Shown piece after piece: positions 27,761 to 39,960 of a stretch of DNA of 64,000 nucleotides (position 1 is the first letter of the stretch; every line of letters starts with the position of its first letter). Location: assembly GCA_025738555.1 (NCBI GenBank), contig JAOVFP010000002.1, forward strand, positions 8,246,001 through 8,310,000. The letters run 5' to 3'. The notes beneath the pieces are model-generated. The model was given only the letters and a program-made list of their open reading frames with translations, was not told the DNA's origin and did not search any database. Source of the stretch: Cyathus striatus (taxonomy: Eukaryota > Basidiomycota > Agaricomycetes > Agaricales > Nidulariaceae). Made by a program: the position numbers and the translations under genes.

Positions 27761-30655
27761 ACCATCAGAGAGTGTGATTGAGCTCGCGTTCGAGGGAGAT
27801 ACGGGGTTGGCAAGGGTTATTGGGACAGATCTCGAACCTGGTGCATGGAACCTTCCCATATCGTCGTCTCGGGAGGAGAGGAGGTGCGTCTTGCCACCTA
27901 GACGGTCGAATTCGGCGGGGGCGACGGCTCTATCGTCCAGAGCATATGGATGGGGAGATACGTGTGCTAGCATTTCTTGTGCTTTCCGGCTTATTCGTTT
28001 GAGGGAGGGCTGAGGGACGGTGAGCTATGCACAAGGTTGGAAAAGGGAAGGAACATACGAGCAACCGAGCAGCCATCGTACACAACCGAGCCGCCTTCTC
28101 GAACACCTTGATCATAAAATTAAGCTCCTCGAGCGCAGGCTGAGCAAGCAAACTCAACGGTGCTTTCGTAGCAATCAAACACATCACAATCTAACCCCTC
28201 ATTAACGTCATATCCGCTTGTAAGAGGCAAAAGACTCACAGCAGCAGACAACGTTTGACTCCACCAAATGTTCATACGACACAGTATGAACGGGAAATAA
28301 TCCCATACAATCTCAAGCGTCCGACTTATCCTCCACGCAGAGTGGTATATCGCCGCCACAGAGGGTATAAACCTATGTTTTGACAGATCGTGTGGAGTCT
28401 CAGAAAGTGCTTGAGCGAAACATGCGCGATGGAGATTCAAGAGCGCTATCGTCCAAATATTCAGTCTGAAGTCAATATGAACGAAGAGGAGGATGTACTA
28501 GTTTCCCTTGCGAAAAGAATCAACCACGTCTCGAGCTTTCCATTCGGAATACCATCATGACATATAGGGCGCCACGGGACTGGGACCAGGAAATCACGAA
28601 TTTTGCGGTCGAGCTGAAGGATAGTGCAGTAGCTAGACTGTTTAGGCCTGAACACTGTGCTCATAATCGTGTGAAGGAGTGCGGTGAACTTCCAGTTCCA
28701 CGCTGAATCTGATTACATGTATTAGTTCGCTAGAAAGGATTGTAACAAGGGACGTACAGCTAGGTTGAACACTTCCATCAGGGAGCACCGTCTCCTCTTT
28801 ATCCTTTGGTATGGGACAGTCAGTGTATGCCATCGACATCCCAGGTGGTCTGCAAAAGTAAAAGCTCTGTACACGATGAGCGAAATGTCGGGACAAGTAG
28901 ATACAAAGAGGAAGGAGTGATAGACCACGTATCGAGAATGAAAAGAGGCCAAAAGACACGATTGCGTCTCTCGACGGTCTCTTCGTTCAATTTCCAACGT
29001 GCCGCGTTGAGGTCTACCGAGGGAGTTTTAGGAGGGAGAGAAGTGGGAAAGTGTGGAGACACGTACGCAGACGAATCTATAATCCCCAGCCTGAAAATCA
29101 GACAGCGTAAAAATGAAAGAAAAGAACGTACGCTATATCCCAGACGCACCGCATGCCCAATGTACATCCACGCCTCATTATCCCCACTCACACCCGAATC
29201 CACAAGATCGAGGTACTGCACCATATGAATCTTCCAACCAATTAACCCTCCTAGCGCATATACTCAACAAACCACCTACCATAGCTTGAATAGCTGTAAG
29301 CGTTGTCTCCCACACCGGCAACGCAAGCTGCAACAATGTTCTCGCTAGATAAAACCACTCCCTGGCTTCAACGTTCATCGCTTCCTTCTGCGGATCGAAC
29401 AGGGACGCGAGTGCGAATGTTATGAATAGCAGCGCGAGAGGGTGGTAAAGTCTGAAATTCTCCGGTCTATTGGGGTATATGCATATTAGTACGCTATAGA
29501 TGCGAGATGAAGAGGAAGGGAACGTACTCTCCACGACGATAGATGACCATGAGAGTCTCATCGAATAGTTCGTGTCGGTGTAATGGGGTGTACCTTCTTC
29601 ATAAGCACAACACCTTCCGAACGCACGGAAAAAAGGGGGACTTACAAGAACTTGCTGTACTCGAGGTACACCTCGCACAACCTAACAGCCTCCGAAAGTG
29701 GCGGAAGCATATTCAACACCTCTCTCCCGAGCCCAATCGTATCCGCCACCCCAGACTCGGGAAAACTAGTCTGAGTAAGCCTATGCGAGAGGCGAGGTAA
29801 GACGATATGTGGTTCGCGGCCTGTTCTCGGTGGTTGTATGTTAGAACGTTAGAATGCGTAATGGAATGTATTGGGGTGGTAAGCTTACGAAAATGAAGTA
29901 CTAAGAAGCAGACTAGATGAGTAAGATGAAATGCCGGGGAACCGGAGAATGCTCACTTCAGACCTGGCTGTTTTACCGAGAATTCGGTATTCACCCCGTT
30001 GGCCTATCGTTAGCATGCCTGCCAGTGGGAGGCTTTAGTATTCTGCCTGATGTGGGTAGAGTATATGCGCGAAATACAAACCGAAAACGTCGACGACGCT
30101 TGTGTCTTCTTCTACTTTCACTGATGATTCTGCGTCTGGCGATTTATCTTGTGTGCCGGAGGAAGTGAGGAGGGAAGACAAGTTTCATAGCTTGCATCGA
30201 TCGTAATTCAGATTCAAGTTGACGGATCTTGGAGCTTTGAGATTCGATTTGAGCATGTAGCTCTTCGGTATTGGCCAGAATCATGCGATGGCCTCGTCCT
30301 GGAGTGAGTTCACCTGCCACAGTGGAGTTATAAAGGAACATAATGGCAAAGTGGGTGCTGGCGCACTCACCGTCAGGACAGATAGACCCACATCCCCTCT
30401 GGACGCATTTTTCGCATGGGACCTGGGATGTTGATGATAAGTGTTAGATTGGGGAAAGAGGACTTGATGTGAATGTAAGTATGGACCTTGCGATCACAGC
30501 GAAGCTTCAATCTGCGACATTCAGCACAAGAAGTTGGACTATATCAGATTCAAAGTAAGAATCAGACTAAGTTAAGATGGATGGAGGGCTGTGACGTACA
30601 CACGACCCGGTTTCTTTCGCGTTTTCTGTTCTGTATCTTTTCCCCCGTTCCCCAT
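27761..30655 (-). pseudogene. Zn2Cys6 transcription factor, decayed copy 2
   Basis: A paralogue of 5375-8774, collinear from the start at 30655 (leader MGNGGKDTEQKTRKKPGR identical) to 27761, where similarity ends inside the C-terminal tail. The zinc-cluster exons and middle domain are still recognisable, for example MLTIGQRGEYRILGKTARSE and RRNRVFWPLFILD. A deletion of about 100 bp after SELRSMQAM removes the Ser-rich linker and shifts the frame to an early stop. The last ~220 residues of copy 1 are replaced by unrelated sequence. I infer a pseudogene. Confidence 0.8.
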
Positions 30656-30664
30656 CGTTCTCGA

Positions 30665-30691
30665 TGCGTGCGTGCGTGCGTGCGTGCGTGC
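30665..30691. repeat. GTGC microsatellite
   Basis: About six tandem GTGC units lie just upstream of the copy-2 transcription factor start. Copy 1 has only a short GTGCGAGC remnant at the same place, so the repeat grew after duplication. Confidence 0.9.
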
Positions 30692-31350
30692 TGAACTTGC
30701 TGTGGGCTGCGGTGCGGGTGGAGGCTACGCGGAGCACTGGCTGTCGTGAAGATGATGAAGACGCGATTTATATACGAGGATGCAAGGATTCGGGGAGATG
30801 GTGGTGCGGATTATGGGATGATGTAGGGGAGGTACGGGGGACATTGGTATCCAACGGAACTAAGTACATGGCGAGGTTGAGCTCGATGCGCGCTGAGTAA
30901 CACCGTATATATGTAACATCGGTAAATGTCACGCACCGGATGTTCCCACGGACAAGTGGACCGGAGACGGAGGTATACAAAAGTCTATTGACCTGGTGTC
31001 TACTACTTCTCACAGGAAATTGGCTGCCCGGTGGCTTTGTTTTAACTATGCTAGCTTCGACATATTACTGATATACTTGATTAATTGTGGGCAGTAATCA
31101 GCACTAAGTTACAGTATTCCTCTAGTAACAACTCAAATGAGCGTTCGATTATTGTCTAAATCTTCCTGTTGTCAACGTCCATCGAATATTACAGTAATAC
31201 TGCTGTCATTACCGTTAGTAGTAAGCTTGTTCAGTACGAAATATACTCTAAATCAAGATCTTACCACAAGAACCACAATTCAATTGAGATAGGTTGTAAG
31301 AACTATTCGAGTAGATACGCTACGTTACCCCAGATTCCAAAAGAATTAAC
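30692..31350. other. Intergenic, duplicate of 8800-9850
   Basis: Alignable by eye with copy 1 up to GAGTAGATACGCTACGTTAC (31308-31327). There an insertion of ~2.4 kb begins, and copy-1 similarity resumes near 33810 with ACAAAATAGCAGGT. Confidence 0.6.
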
Positions 31351-31771
31351 TCGCCGACAGTTCACAATGTAGGAAGATCCCATGCCATGCTGGCTTATTT
31401 TGTGGATTGCTTGACTATAAAATGACGTTTATTGGGATGCCGAAGGTGTTCACTCGGTATACGTGGCTGAACGCGAGGTGAAAGCACAGTGATGGGGTTG
31501 CTATATATACGTAGGATATATATATGCTAATATATGGTGGCAGTGGTAGAAACGTTGATATTTTATTGGATTATCTGATTGCAGAAGAAGTCAAGGCACG
31601 CGTTGGGAAGAAATGCGACTGCAGCATCACGGCGTTGTCCTCGTTCCTGAACATCTCAGCTCGCAGCGTCGTCGCTTTAATCGACATCTTCGTCCTCCCT
31701 TCCCCTCTTCCTCTTTCTTCCTATATCTCTGTAACGTAACGATCTCTTTGGCCTTCTCTATTTCTATCACA

Positions 31772-31871
31772 GCGGGCTTTCAGCTGTTTCAGCTGTTAAG
31801 TTCCAGTTGTCAGTTGGCTTGTCAGCTTGACAGGTCAACTGACAACTGGAACTTGACAGTTAAAAGCCCGC
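31772..31871. repeat. 100-bp hairpin (inverted repeat)
   Basis: The arms start GCGGGCTTT and end AAAGCCCGC. An inner perfect stem of 19 bp (AAGTTCCAGTTGTCAGTTG against its complement) and a loop of about 19 bases complete it. It lies ~120 bp upstream of the SPA2-like fragment. It could be a tiny foldback element or a small-RNA precursor. Confidence 0.85.
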
Positions 31872-31990
31872 CGTGTATCTTCTTTGTCTTAACTACATTA
31901 TATTTTTCATTGCTTGTCGACGATCTACCACTCTGTTACTGCCTTACACATCGATCTCCCTAGCTCTACCCTCCCACCACCACCATCATC

Positions 31991-32824
31991 ATGTGTCGCA
32001 GTCCGTCTAGAGCTCCTTCGCCCATTCTAGCCGCTTTCTCTGGCATTTCAAACTACCGCACCAACTCATACAGGCAAACCTACCGCCAGGTTTCAAGAAC
32101 ACATTTCGATGAGCTCGGGAAATATCTTGCCGCATATCTTGCCAAAGGTATCTCGCTTCCTCTCTTTCTATTCTCCAATGTCTCTGTATCAATCGCTTCT
32201 TATCTTCAGCTCCTGCAAACTCTCGCTCCTCCACACGACAAAAGCTCGCCCGCCTCACCATTCAACAATTTCACGAACTTTCCACGGATGTATACGATGA
32301 ATCAGTCAGAAGAAAAAATGAGCAGAAAGGCATGCTCTTCCCTTTGTAACCCGCTTCTCCCACCGTACTTAATTTATAATCTTTCAGTGCCATTTCTCCC
32401 CGTTCGCGAAGAATTTCACCCCAAACGCAATCAAGCTCGACAGAAGATTGCCACTCTGCCTGCAACCCGTTTTGAGGATCTTTCAAGTGATGTCTATTTC
32501 GAACTATCCCGCCGTTATCCAGAGTTTAAGGAAGGCGTATGTCACCTATCGCCCTCCTTTTTGCTTTTATTTCATTAAAGTTTCCACCATTTATGACAGC
32601 AAACTGCCGGGAGAACTTCCAGCAATTCCAACCATGATGACCGTCCAGCACTCGATTTCCCTGCCAACTCCCCATCCCACCAGACCTCCTTTCGAACCTC
32701 AGGGCGTCTTTCAGTAGACCGACCCTCTGACAGTGCGACGTCTACTGCAAACGTATTTATAACACCCATTGAGGCGCCACGGCCGGCCGCCGGACATATT
32801 TCAACTCCCCCTGATTTCTCCTGA
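31991..32824 (+). pseudogene. SPA2: SPA2-like polarity protein, N-terminal fragment (SHD/GIT domain)
   Basis: Spa2 is a scaffold of the polarisome at growing hyphal tips. Exons 31991-32147, 32210-32329, 32388-32536 and 32600-32824 join in phase to 216 residues. They contain both Spa2 homology repeats: STRQKLARLTIQQFHELSTD with VYDESVRRKNEQ, then EEFHPKRNQARQK with RFEDLSSDVYFELSRR. Full Spa2 proteins are several times longer with C-terminal coiled coils; here the frame ends after STPPDFS at a TGA. The second intron starts with GC instead of GT (32330), probably a decayed donor. It has introns, so it was copied as DNA, not as a retrocopy. It sits inside an insertion within the duplicated block. 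Confidence 0.78.
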
Positions 32825-33810
32825 TACCAATTCCCTTGAAAAGATATTTATATTGGATCAAGTTAACAACAATCTACCGGCATTGATTGACAGGCTAATT
32901 GGAAAATGTAGTGGTTTAGCAGAGGAAGCGGAAGAGGTTTGGTATAAGCTGGTGCAGTGTGTAATGAGCAGAGGAGGAAAAACATTTAAGATTGCATTCT
33001 TGGACTGTCCACCCATTGTGATCGACAAGCAACCTGAGTTTCCGGATATAGTTTCGAGCAGCAGTTTTCTAACTATGGACGAATCTTAGACTTGCGTTAT
33101 ATACCAATTTGCAACAGCGTGCGCTGTCCCCTCCCCCAAATTTTAATCTGAATCGTGCTTCAATTATATCTTTATATGTGCCTCACAGGCTTCATAGGTT
33201 GTTCCTTAAGTTGCTGTGGCGCCCCTAGTATTACACCCATATCGCCGCATGAAAGGGATTCAGGTGGTCGTTATTTTTCTATCGCCGTATCTATTTCATA
33301 GACCCATTCATACAGACTGACCAACAGCTCCACGCTGTCTCATGCTGTTGCTGAAAAGAGTACTAAGTACATTTACTATTATTAAACAATCTTATTGCCG
33401 GTTGCCTCCGAGTTTGAACGCGCGAAAAGTTTGATGCTGAACTTAACTCTACTTGCAGTATACTCTTATCATCACTTACTGCTATTTGTCTTGCACACTC
33501 ATACACGCGGAACGCCTCAAGGCCTCAAGCTCAAGACTACTATAACAAGGGTATGTTTAACTTTCTATTTAATTGAGCGTGCTGACATTACGTGTAACGT
33601 ATTTATATTATTCATAGGCTTACACCAACTTGTCTATCCGTATGTGCTTCCTAATTATTCCCAACTTCTCAGCTAACTCTCAGTTCCAAACCACTTGAAT
33701 ATATTTGATTCGGTACTACTTACCTGAGTACTGTAATCAGGAAATTGTAATCTGTTTCCACATACTTGTTCTGGTTTCGTTCAGCTTCGTGAAGAGCACC
33801 AGCATAGTTA
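32825..33810. other. Remainder of the insertion carrying the SPA2 fragment
   Basis: A coding-like stretch at about 32845-33088 (VNNNLPALIDRLIGKCSGLA, EEVWYKLVQCVMSRGG) and an exon-intron-like segment at 33520-33630 are visible, but no family is recognised. They may be further pieces of the source gene. Confidence 0.35.
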
Positions 33811-33881
33811 GATCACAAAATAGCAGGTAAAAACCACCACAGATGTAACACGTTCAAAACGTTCAGGCTGCATAAATAATC

Positions 33882-35370
33882 TCATACAGTACGCAGAAGA
33901 GACTCACGCTCAACATACATCTTTCCAAATATTCTCTCATGCGCCAACAAACTTGAAGTCATAATAGCCTCACTCACAATCTTCCGCAAGTCCTTTTCTA
34001 GTGTTCGCCTTGCATCCACATCGTCCTTACTGTGATACAAAGCGACAGCGAATTTAATCGACCTTGTCATACTTCCGGCTTAATTTAAAGCACGACTCAT
34101 AATCATTTAGTCGAACATTAAGTAATCTCAAATTCACTTCCAAATCGTGAAAACGGGGGACCAGTGATTCTGGTTGTGACCAGGATTCAGATGAAGTTAC
34201 TTGAAGCGATGTATCCTGTGGAGAGCAAGAACGACAAAAACAAGTGAATCCAGTCTTCTTGAGCTGCTTTTGATGTTCTGCAGCGAAAGGAAGTCCATTA
34301 GGTCCAGGTAACTGTAAGATATATCCTCTCCGATTTTAATAGCCTTCCTGGCGCGTAATTGCAATGCGAAAGATGCAATATCAAAGGAATATGCACAGTT
34401 CGGTCTGCAGCTGTAAATTGCGAGACTCAAAAAAGGAACAGAAAGGCAGATACAATGAAGGACATTTACCTGTGATTGACCCTCCATATCTCTTTAAATA
34501 CCATGCTGTAAATATCCTCGTCCCTCTTTCCAACCAATTCCCCAAGCTCAGGAAGCTCAAACAAGTAAGTGTAAAGAATCAATAATTACTCACACCATCT
34601 CTTCTCTTATTTACGTAGTCATTCTCCTTCCTTATAACGAAAACTTCACTTTCGCACACCTCAGCCACACTTATTTCTATTATACTTATAATTATGTACT
34701 GATACATGTTAGACGCTTACTAGCGTCTATCTCAGACTTCGGTTCTTTACAGTAAGTTCCCCAAATTGCACATGTCTTATATCCGGAATTGGGTCATGTA
34801 TTGTCAAGTTCCAAAAAAGCCTTCCTGCTCTCCGGACTAATTTGGTCTAACAACACTTTGGTCATGGGCTCCAAGATGCGAATGAAAACCGTCTCGTCTT
34901 TACGTTTAGCGTCAGCAACACAAATTTCCTTGGGGTATTCGGGAACTTCACTGATATTGCCATCTACAGGAATAACCATCAACGGTCGTTCGGCAAGGAT
35001 CAGATCTCCAGCGCTGGATCTGTGCTTAACAAACATCCCATACCCTGAAACTGGGTTCAGGCGTCGAATCCGGTATATCGAACAGCAATGTACTGGCAGA
35101 GGGGGTTCGTCCGAAGTTGGATAAATTGAACAGCTTCTCTTCGGTGCGAGAGTAGAGGATGCGTTCAGTTGCACCGTAGCTGTCATTTGGTGCTGGTGGA
35201 ACGCTGGTATGGGTGAGGGGGTTGGGAGGTGGATGTGAGGTGGGGAGGGGTTCGACTTTCGCGATACAGTGCAGCTTGTTGGAAGGGCTGACGTCGATGG
35301 GGGGGTAATCTTCAATGTTCGTGATGTAAGTCAGTGTTGACTGGGTGAATCCTGAGTACCTTACCAAACG
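33882..35370 (-). pseudogene. SET-domain protein relic (copy 2)
   Basis: The duplicate of 9917-11190, with the same exon order: ITNIEDYPP, VKHRSSAGDLILAERPLMVI, ILEPMTKVLLDQISPES, then FELPELGELVGKRDEDIYSM, CAYSFDIASFALQLRARKAI and ISYSYLDL. After AFLELDNT a TGA replaces the Cys codon kept in copy 1, a 180-bp MITE follows, and the N-terminal part is split across frames. The lesions differ from those in copy 1, so the two copies decayed independently. Confidence 0.72.
34571..34750. mobile_element. 180-bp MITE in SET copy 2
   Basis: Inverted ends are GTAAAGAATC on the left and GTAAAGAACC (complement) on the right. The 7-bp target duplication AGTAAGT is at 34564-34570 and 34751-34757. Copy 1 has a single AGTTAGT and no insert at the matching position near 10568-10576. 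The size and duplication fit a small hAT-like element. Confidence 0.75.
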
Positions 35371-35869
35371 ACGCGATGCGAGTATCCGGAAATGAGATTT
35401 TGATTTGAAGGTTATTATGTCTACGTGTCATGGTGGAGCTGAAAGGAAGAATTGACAAGTTCAACGATCGAGAGGAAGAAAGATGGAGAAGTTACTGAAA
35501 CAATATCAGAGGAGGCTGACATAAAAAAACTATAAAAGTACAAAGCCATCGCGCGATAAAACTCCATCCTGAAAACTTGTTTGAGCCATTGCAAACCTCG
35601 CTGCAGAATATTTCATCACCTTCCCCACCTTTAAGCACTATTTTGCCGTTTGTTCTCGGGATTAAGTCACAATATACTAGTACGTGCACCTGGACTGTGC
35701 ATAAAATTTGCACCGGACTATCGACTTATCGAGTTGCTGCGTCGGCGTGTCGCAGTCATTCTGTTCGCTTTTACACTCCTGTCGCCGCGAGAGTCTCTGA
35801 CCATAATTCCAGTTAAAGGGAATGCAGGCTATATAACAGGAAAACGGAGAACTGGTACTAGATACACAT
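35371..35869. other. Spacer between SET copy 2 and Byr4 relic
   Basis: 35371-35650 still aligns with 11200-11850 (GCTGAAAGGAAGAATTG and CCCACCTTTAAG). Beyond that nothing is recognised. The TPR-CHAT gene that occupies this place in copy 1 is absent. Confidence 0.55.
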
Positions 35870-36170
35870 TGTCTGACCTCACTACCAGTAAAATCTTCAG
35901 GGACGAATCTGCTAGCGCTGTACCCCATGAGATGGCATATAGGGTCTCAATTTCAAGTCACGGTTGACTTCGCTCTCGGATAACTCGAGGACACCAAGGC
36001 CACCAGCTACATGACGACTCCTTTTCATTAATCTGTAACATTAGGGGCTGTGCTCAGGCTACAGAGAGTATTTTGAGGTCTAGACTGTGCTTGTGCTTGT
36101 GCTGTTTGGTGGAGTTGTTATGATAATGAGAATGAGAAACGTTGGATTGGCGGAAGTTACTGAAGTCACG
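35870..36170 (-). pseudogene. byr4: Byr4-like relic, second copy
   Basis: Short stretches match the Byr4-like locus at 18652-20700 in the same order and orientation. ACTACCAGTAAAATCTTCAG corresponds to 19152-19171, the segment around CTCGAGGACACCAAGGCCA to 19365-19385, and GAGAAACGTTGGATTGGCGG to 20510-20530. Most of the gene between these points is deleted and no frame survives. Confidence 0.5.
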
Positions 36171-36259
36171 TGGACAATATTGTTTGTATCAGGCCAACTT
36201 GACAAATAAAGAGCGCCTAGGACCATCCTTCCACTTCCATCGCTGGTATGTCGTCCCAG

Positions 36260-38630
36260 GCTAGTTCCGCAAAATCTCCTCCAAATGGGCAGGTCAAGCT
36301 ATGATATATGATATATGATATGACCCTCAAGGTTAGGAAAGTACTCCATGTCGAAAAGTCGCTCTACCAGGACGTCCTCGTCTGTGAATCAGAGACATTG
36401 GGAAATGTTCTCATTCTGGACGGCGTCAGCCATTGCACTGAGAAGGAAGATGTTTTTGTACGTTCTTTTTCTTTTAAGTAATCAATCGATGGTCGCGCAT
36501 CTTCCGCTGGCCAGTCATCCCAAATCGAAAAAGGTTATTGTTATTGTGGTGGTGACAGTGGTGTTGTACGTGAAGTGCTCAAGCACAATATGGTTGAGGA
36601 GGTTGTTCTGTGTGATACTGACGAGGTGTGTTGTCTCTTTTCTGCCTAGTACTCAACTGACCATTTGGCAGACCGTCACCCATGTCTCAAAAACCTACTT
36701 CCCACACACGTCCTCCCTCGCCTCCCCCAAAGTCCGCGTATACGTATGCAACGGCTTCAAGTTCCTCACTGACGATGAAGGGGCCTACAACGTCATCATC
36801 ATCGACTCTCCAGACCCCATCGGACCTGCCGAATCACTCTTCCAAAAATCGTACTTTCAACTCCCGCACAATACCCTCACGTCTGGGGGACATGTCAGCA
36901 CCCATGGAAAGTGTATGTGGAACCATCTCCCGCTCATCCACGAGTTGAATAACACGACGTCCCAGATCTATAGCACGTCCAAGTACACGTATACCATCAT
37001 CCCCACGTACCCGTCTGGGCAGATTGGGTTTATGGTCTGCGCGAAGGCGCCTGTCCGCGAGGTACATGGGACGAGGTATTATAACCAGGAGATTCATAAG
37101 AGTGCGTTTGTGCTCCCCGAGTTTGCCCGTGCGCTGTTGGAGGAGGGGAAGGATTTGAAGCCCAAGTTTGGAAGGGAGGCGCTGGCGTGGGTTGAGAAAC
37201 CGAAGAAGAGGGTGCTGTTGCTTGGCAGTGGGCTCGTTGCCAGACCTGCGGCGGAGTATGTTGTTCGGGATCCGTTTAATGAGCTGACGATTGCGTGTTG
37301 CACGTTGAAGAGTGCTGAGGCGCCCGCGGAGGGGTTGCCTTCTACTACCGGAATTTCACTTGATGTGAATGATGCGGAGGCGCTTGGGAAGGCTGTGGCA
37401 ACACATGATTTAGTTATTTCGCTCATTCCGTATACGTATCATGCCTGGGTTATCAAGGCTGCGATTAAAGGCAAGACCCATTTACAACGAGCTACGTGTC
37501 TCCTGCCGTGCGCGAGTTGGACGAGAAAGCAAAGAAGGCGGGCTTTGTGATTATGAATGAGATTGGGCTTGATCCTGGTATTGATGAGGATTGTGCGAGG
37601 CGGGGCGGGTGTGTTCGTTTCTTTTCTTTTAGAGTGCAGTGCTGATGAGTGGTTAGATTAAAAAATTTTAGTGGTACTGTGGTGGTCTGCCTGCTCCGGA
37701 ATGCGCTGGCGATCCATTGGGATACAAGTTCTCTGGTCTTCCCGTGGGGTGCTTCTTGCTCTCCTCAGCTCAGCCGCATACCTCTCCGAAGTGAAGCAGC
37801 TTGATATTAGCGGAGATGAACTGATGGGCTATGCTCAGCCATACTTTATCTCTCCCGCTTTCGCGTTCGTTGCGTATCCTAACCGCAACTCCGTTCCGTT
37901 CTGTGAGCTTTATTATATTCCGGAGGCGGAGACGGTTGTGAGGGGCACGTTGAGGTATGCCGGGTTCCCGGAATTTATCAAGGCGCTGGTGAAGTTGGGG
38001 TGGTTGGATGTGAGTGAGAAGGCGTAGTTGGGTGATGAGCTTACTTGGGCGGAGGTTAGTCAGATGGTTGTCAGTGCTAATGATGCGAGTGAGGCGTATT
38101 TTTTTCTTTCTTTCTTTTGATTTTTGGTAGAGCTGATGCGGTTGTAGGTCTGTCGTTCAGCGCATTAAGGCGATTTGTGGGTTCCCCAACGAGGCTGAGA
38201 CGAGCAGGATCATTTCGGGGTTGAGATGGATTGGATTGTTTTCAGATGAGAAGGTCGTTTCCCGTGCTGGGAATTTGCTGGATACGCTGTGTGCGAGACT
38301 TGAGGTATTGATGAAGTACGAGCAGGGTGAACGTGATCTCGTCATGCTCCAGCACAAGTTTTACGTCGAGTGGGCTGATGGCAAGGAGGTTTGCCTTTTC
38401 CCTTTTCATAACGTTCAATGCTGATAAGGGTGTAGGATATCATCACGTCGACGCTTGAGGCGTACGGTAGCTCGTCAGGACACTCTGCTATGGTGCTCAC
38501 TGTTGGGTTGCCGTGTGGTATTGTGACGCAGTTGGTGCTGGATGGTGTTATTAAGACACCGGGTGTGCTTGCTCCATATACGAAGGAGGTTTTGGAGAAA
38601 GGGGTGGCACTTGTTGAGAAGGTTTTGTGA
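36260..38630 (+). pseudogene. SPE3-LYS9: Spermidine synthase-saccharopine dehydrogenase fusion, broken
   Basis: In basidiomycetes one chimeric gene encodes spermidine synthase and saccharopine reductase, linking polyamine and lysine synthesis. Both halves are here. The N-terminal half shows [48 protein letters not shown] and YPSGQIGFMVCAK. The reductase half shows KKRVLLLGSGLVARPAAEYV, DLVISLIPYTYHAWVIKAAI, NEIGLDPGID, GLRWIGLFSDEKVV and EAYGSSSGHSAM. Damage includes a TATGATA expansion just before MTLKVRKV, a frameshift through the GGGDGG nucleotide-binding loop near 36530-36550, a frame change at 37487, and loss of the segment after GLDPGID. A third, shorter relic of the same gene is at 62429-63365. 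I infer neither makes enzyme, and a functional copy must lie elsewhere. Confidence 0.85.
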
Positions 38631-39489
38631 GCTGCTTGGATGGATGGAATGGAACTGTGTATGAATAGAAATGTATGCCTATGCTATGATATGTGTTTGG
38701 ATTGTTTTGGTTGAGATTAAGGTAATATGTGTATTCAAAAGTTATGACAACTGTACCAATAATCAACAGGCAATTCAAAGTACAAATCTGCTGCTATAAA
38801 AACAACTCCGTGAGAAGATTAAATAATTCAAGAATAGGGCCTTGGGTTAATACTGATATTGCCTGTGATGTTCATCTCTACTAATGAACTCTGTAGGAAG
38901 CTTATGTACATGAATAAAAGTATCTAGAAATTACTGCCAAGTGAAAGACTGGCCTATGAAGTAATAATATTCTACGTGTTTTCGATGTATTTCTGTATGA
39001 TATAATCCAAGGCAAGCTCAATGTGTTTCGCAGTATGCGCAGTGCTTATCGAGCCGACAGCCTAGCATTATTCTCAAAGAAATAGAGACTCTATTTCAAA
39101 AAAACGATTATTTTCACCTTGCGAATCAATTTTAAATGGGATGCCGTGGGAATTTCGCGATTCTGAGCACATCGGCATGTCGAGGCGACATTTCTGCTTC
39201 CAATCATACTGTTTTCAAGTCAATCCGTGGGAATGCCACCGCGCAAATGGCAATTTATCGGTGAAAGATATAAAAAATATTCATGGGAGGTACTTTTCAC
39301 ACGGTGGCCACACATCCCAAAATGGATGGGTCACAGTGACAATGCGCATCACCTTCCTAATGCAGGCTGATGCGCACACTGATGCGCGTTGAAATGCGCA
39401 TCAGCATGACTTTCAAGGTCACTTACTATCTAAATCCTTACTATCTAAATCTTGAATACGGCACCCATATTCATATATATGCAAGCCTG
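38631..39489. other. Intergenic
   Basis: No gene is recognised. A cluster of ATGCGCATCA-type words in both orientations lies at 39342-39405 and resembles a short stretch at 12570, perhaps the end of a repeat element. Confidence 0.35.
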
Positions 39490-39960
39490 ACCCTACCTTG
39501 TATACAAATTTTAGCCTAAATGTTCAAGAAATACAAGCTGCACTCTAGCTGGCATCAAATTTTTATGCAAAAATCTCATGAAATGTCAGTCATACCCCAG
39601 TTGGCATACAATTTATGGCCTAATGTCTCATGAAATACAAGCTGATCCCTGTTGACATATCTGATGCCAGCTGTGGTCCAGTTGGGATACAATTTAAAGC
39701 TAAAAATCTCATGAAATGCCAGTCATACCCTAGTTGGCATATAATTTCCAGCCAAATATATCATTAAATACAAAGCTGATCCCTACTGGCATATCTGATA
39801 CAAGCCATACCCCTGCTGGTATACAATTTTCAGCTAAATGCATCGTGAAATACAAGACTGACCCCTGTTGACATATAATATGCAAACCGCGGTCCAGTTG
39901 GGATACTATTTCTGGCTGAGAATGAAATTAAATATGAGGCTGATCCTTATTGACATTCTC
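39490..39960 (+). repeat. Degenerate tandem repeat array
   Basis: Units of variable length, about 50-85 bp, share the cores CAGTTGGCATACAATTT, CTCATGAAATACAAG and GCTGATCCCT. Units start near 39498, 39546, 39597, 39679, 39732, 39808 and 39894. The copies are diverged from each other. Confidence 0.8.

Noticed and set aside
5778..36170. Inverted or foldback arrangement of the duplicated block
   Set aside because: Both copies run in the same orientation, so this is a dispersed direct duplication, not a palindrome.
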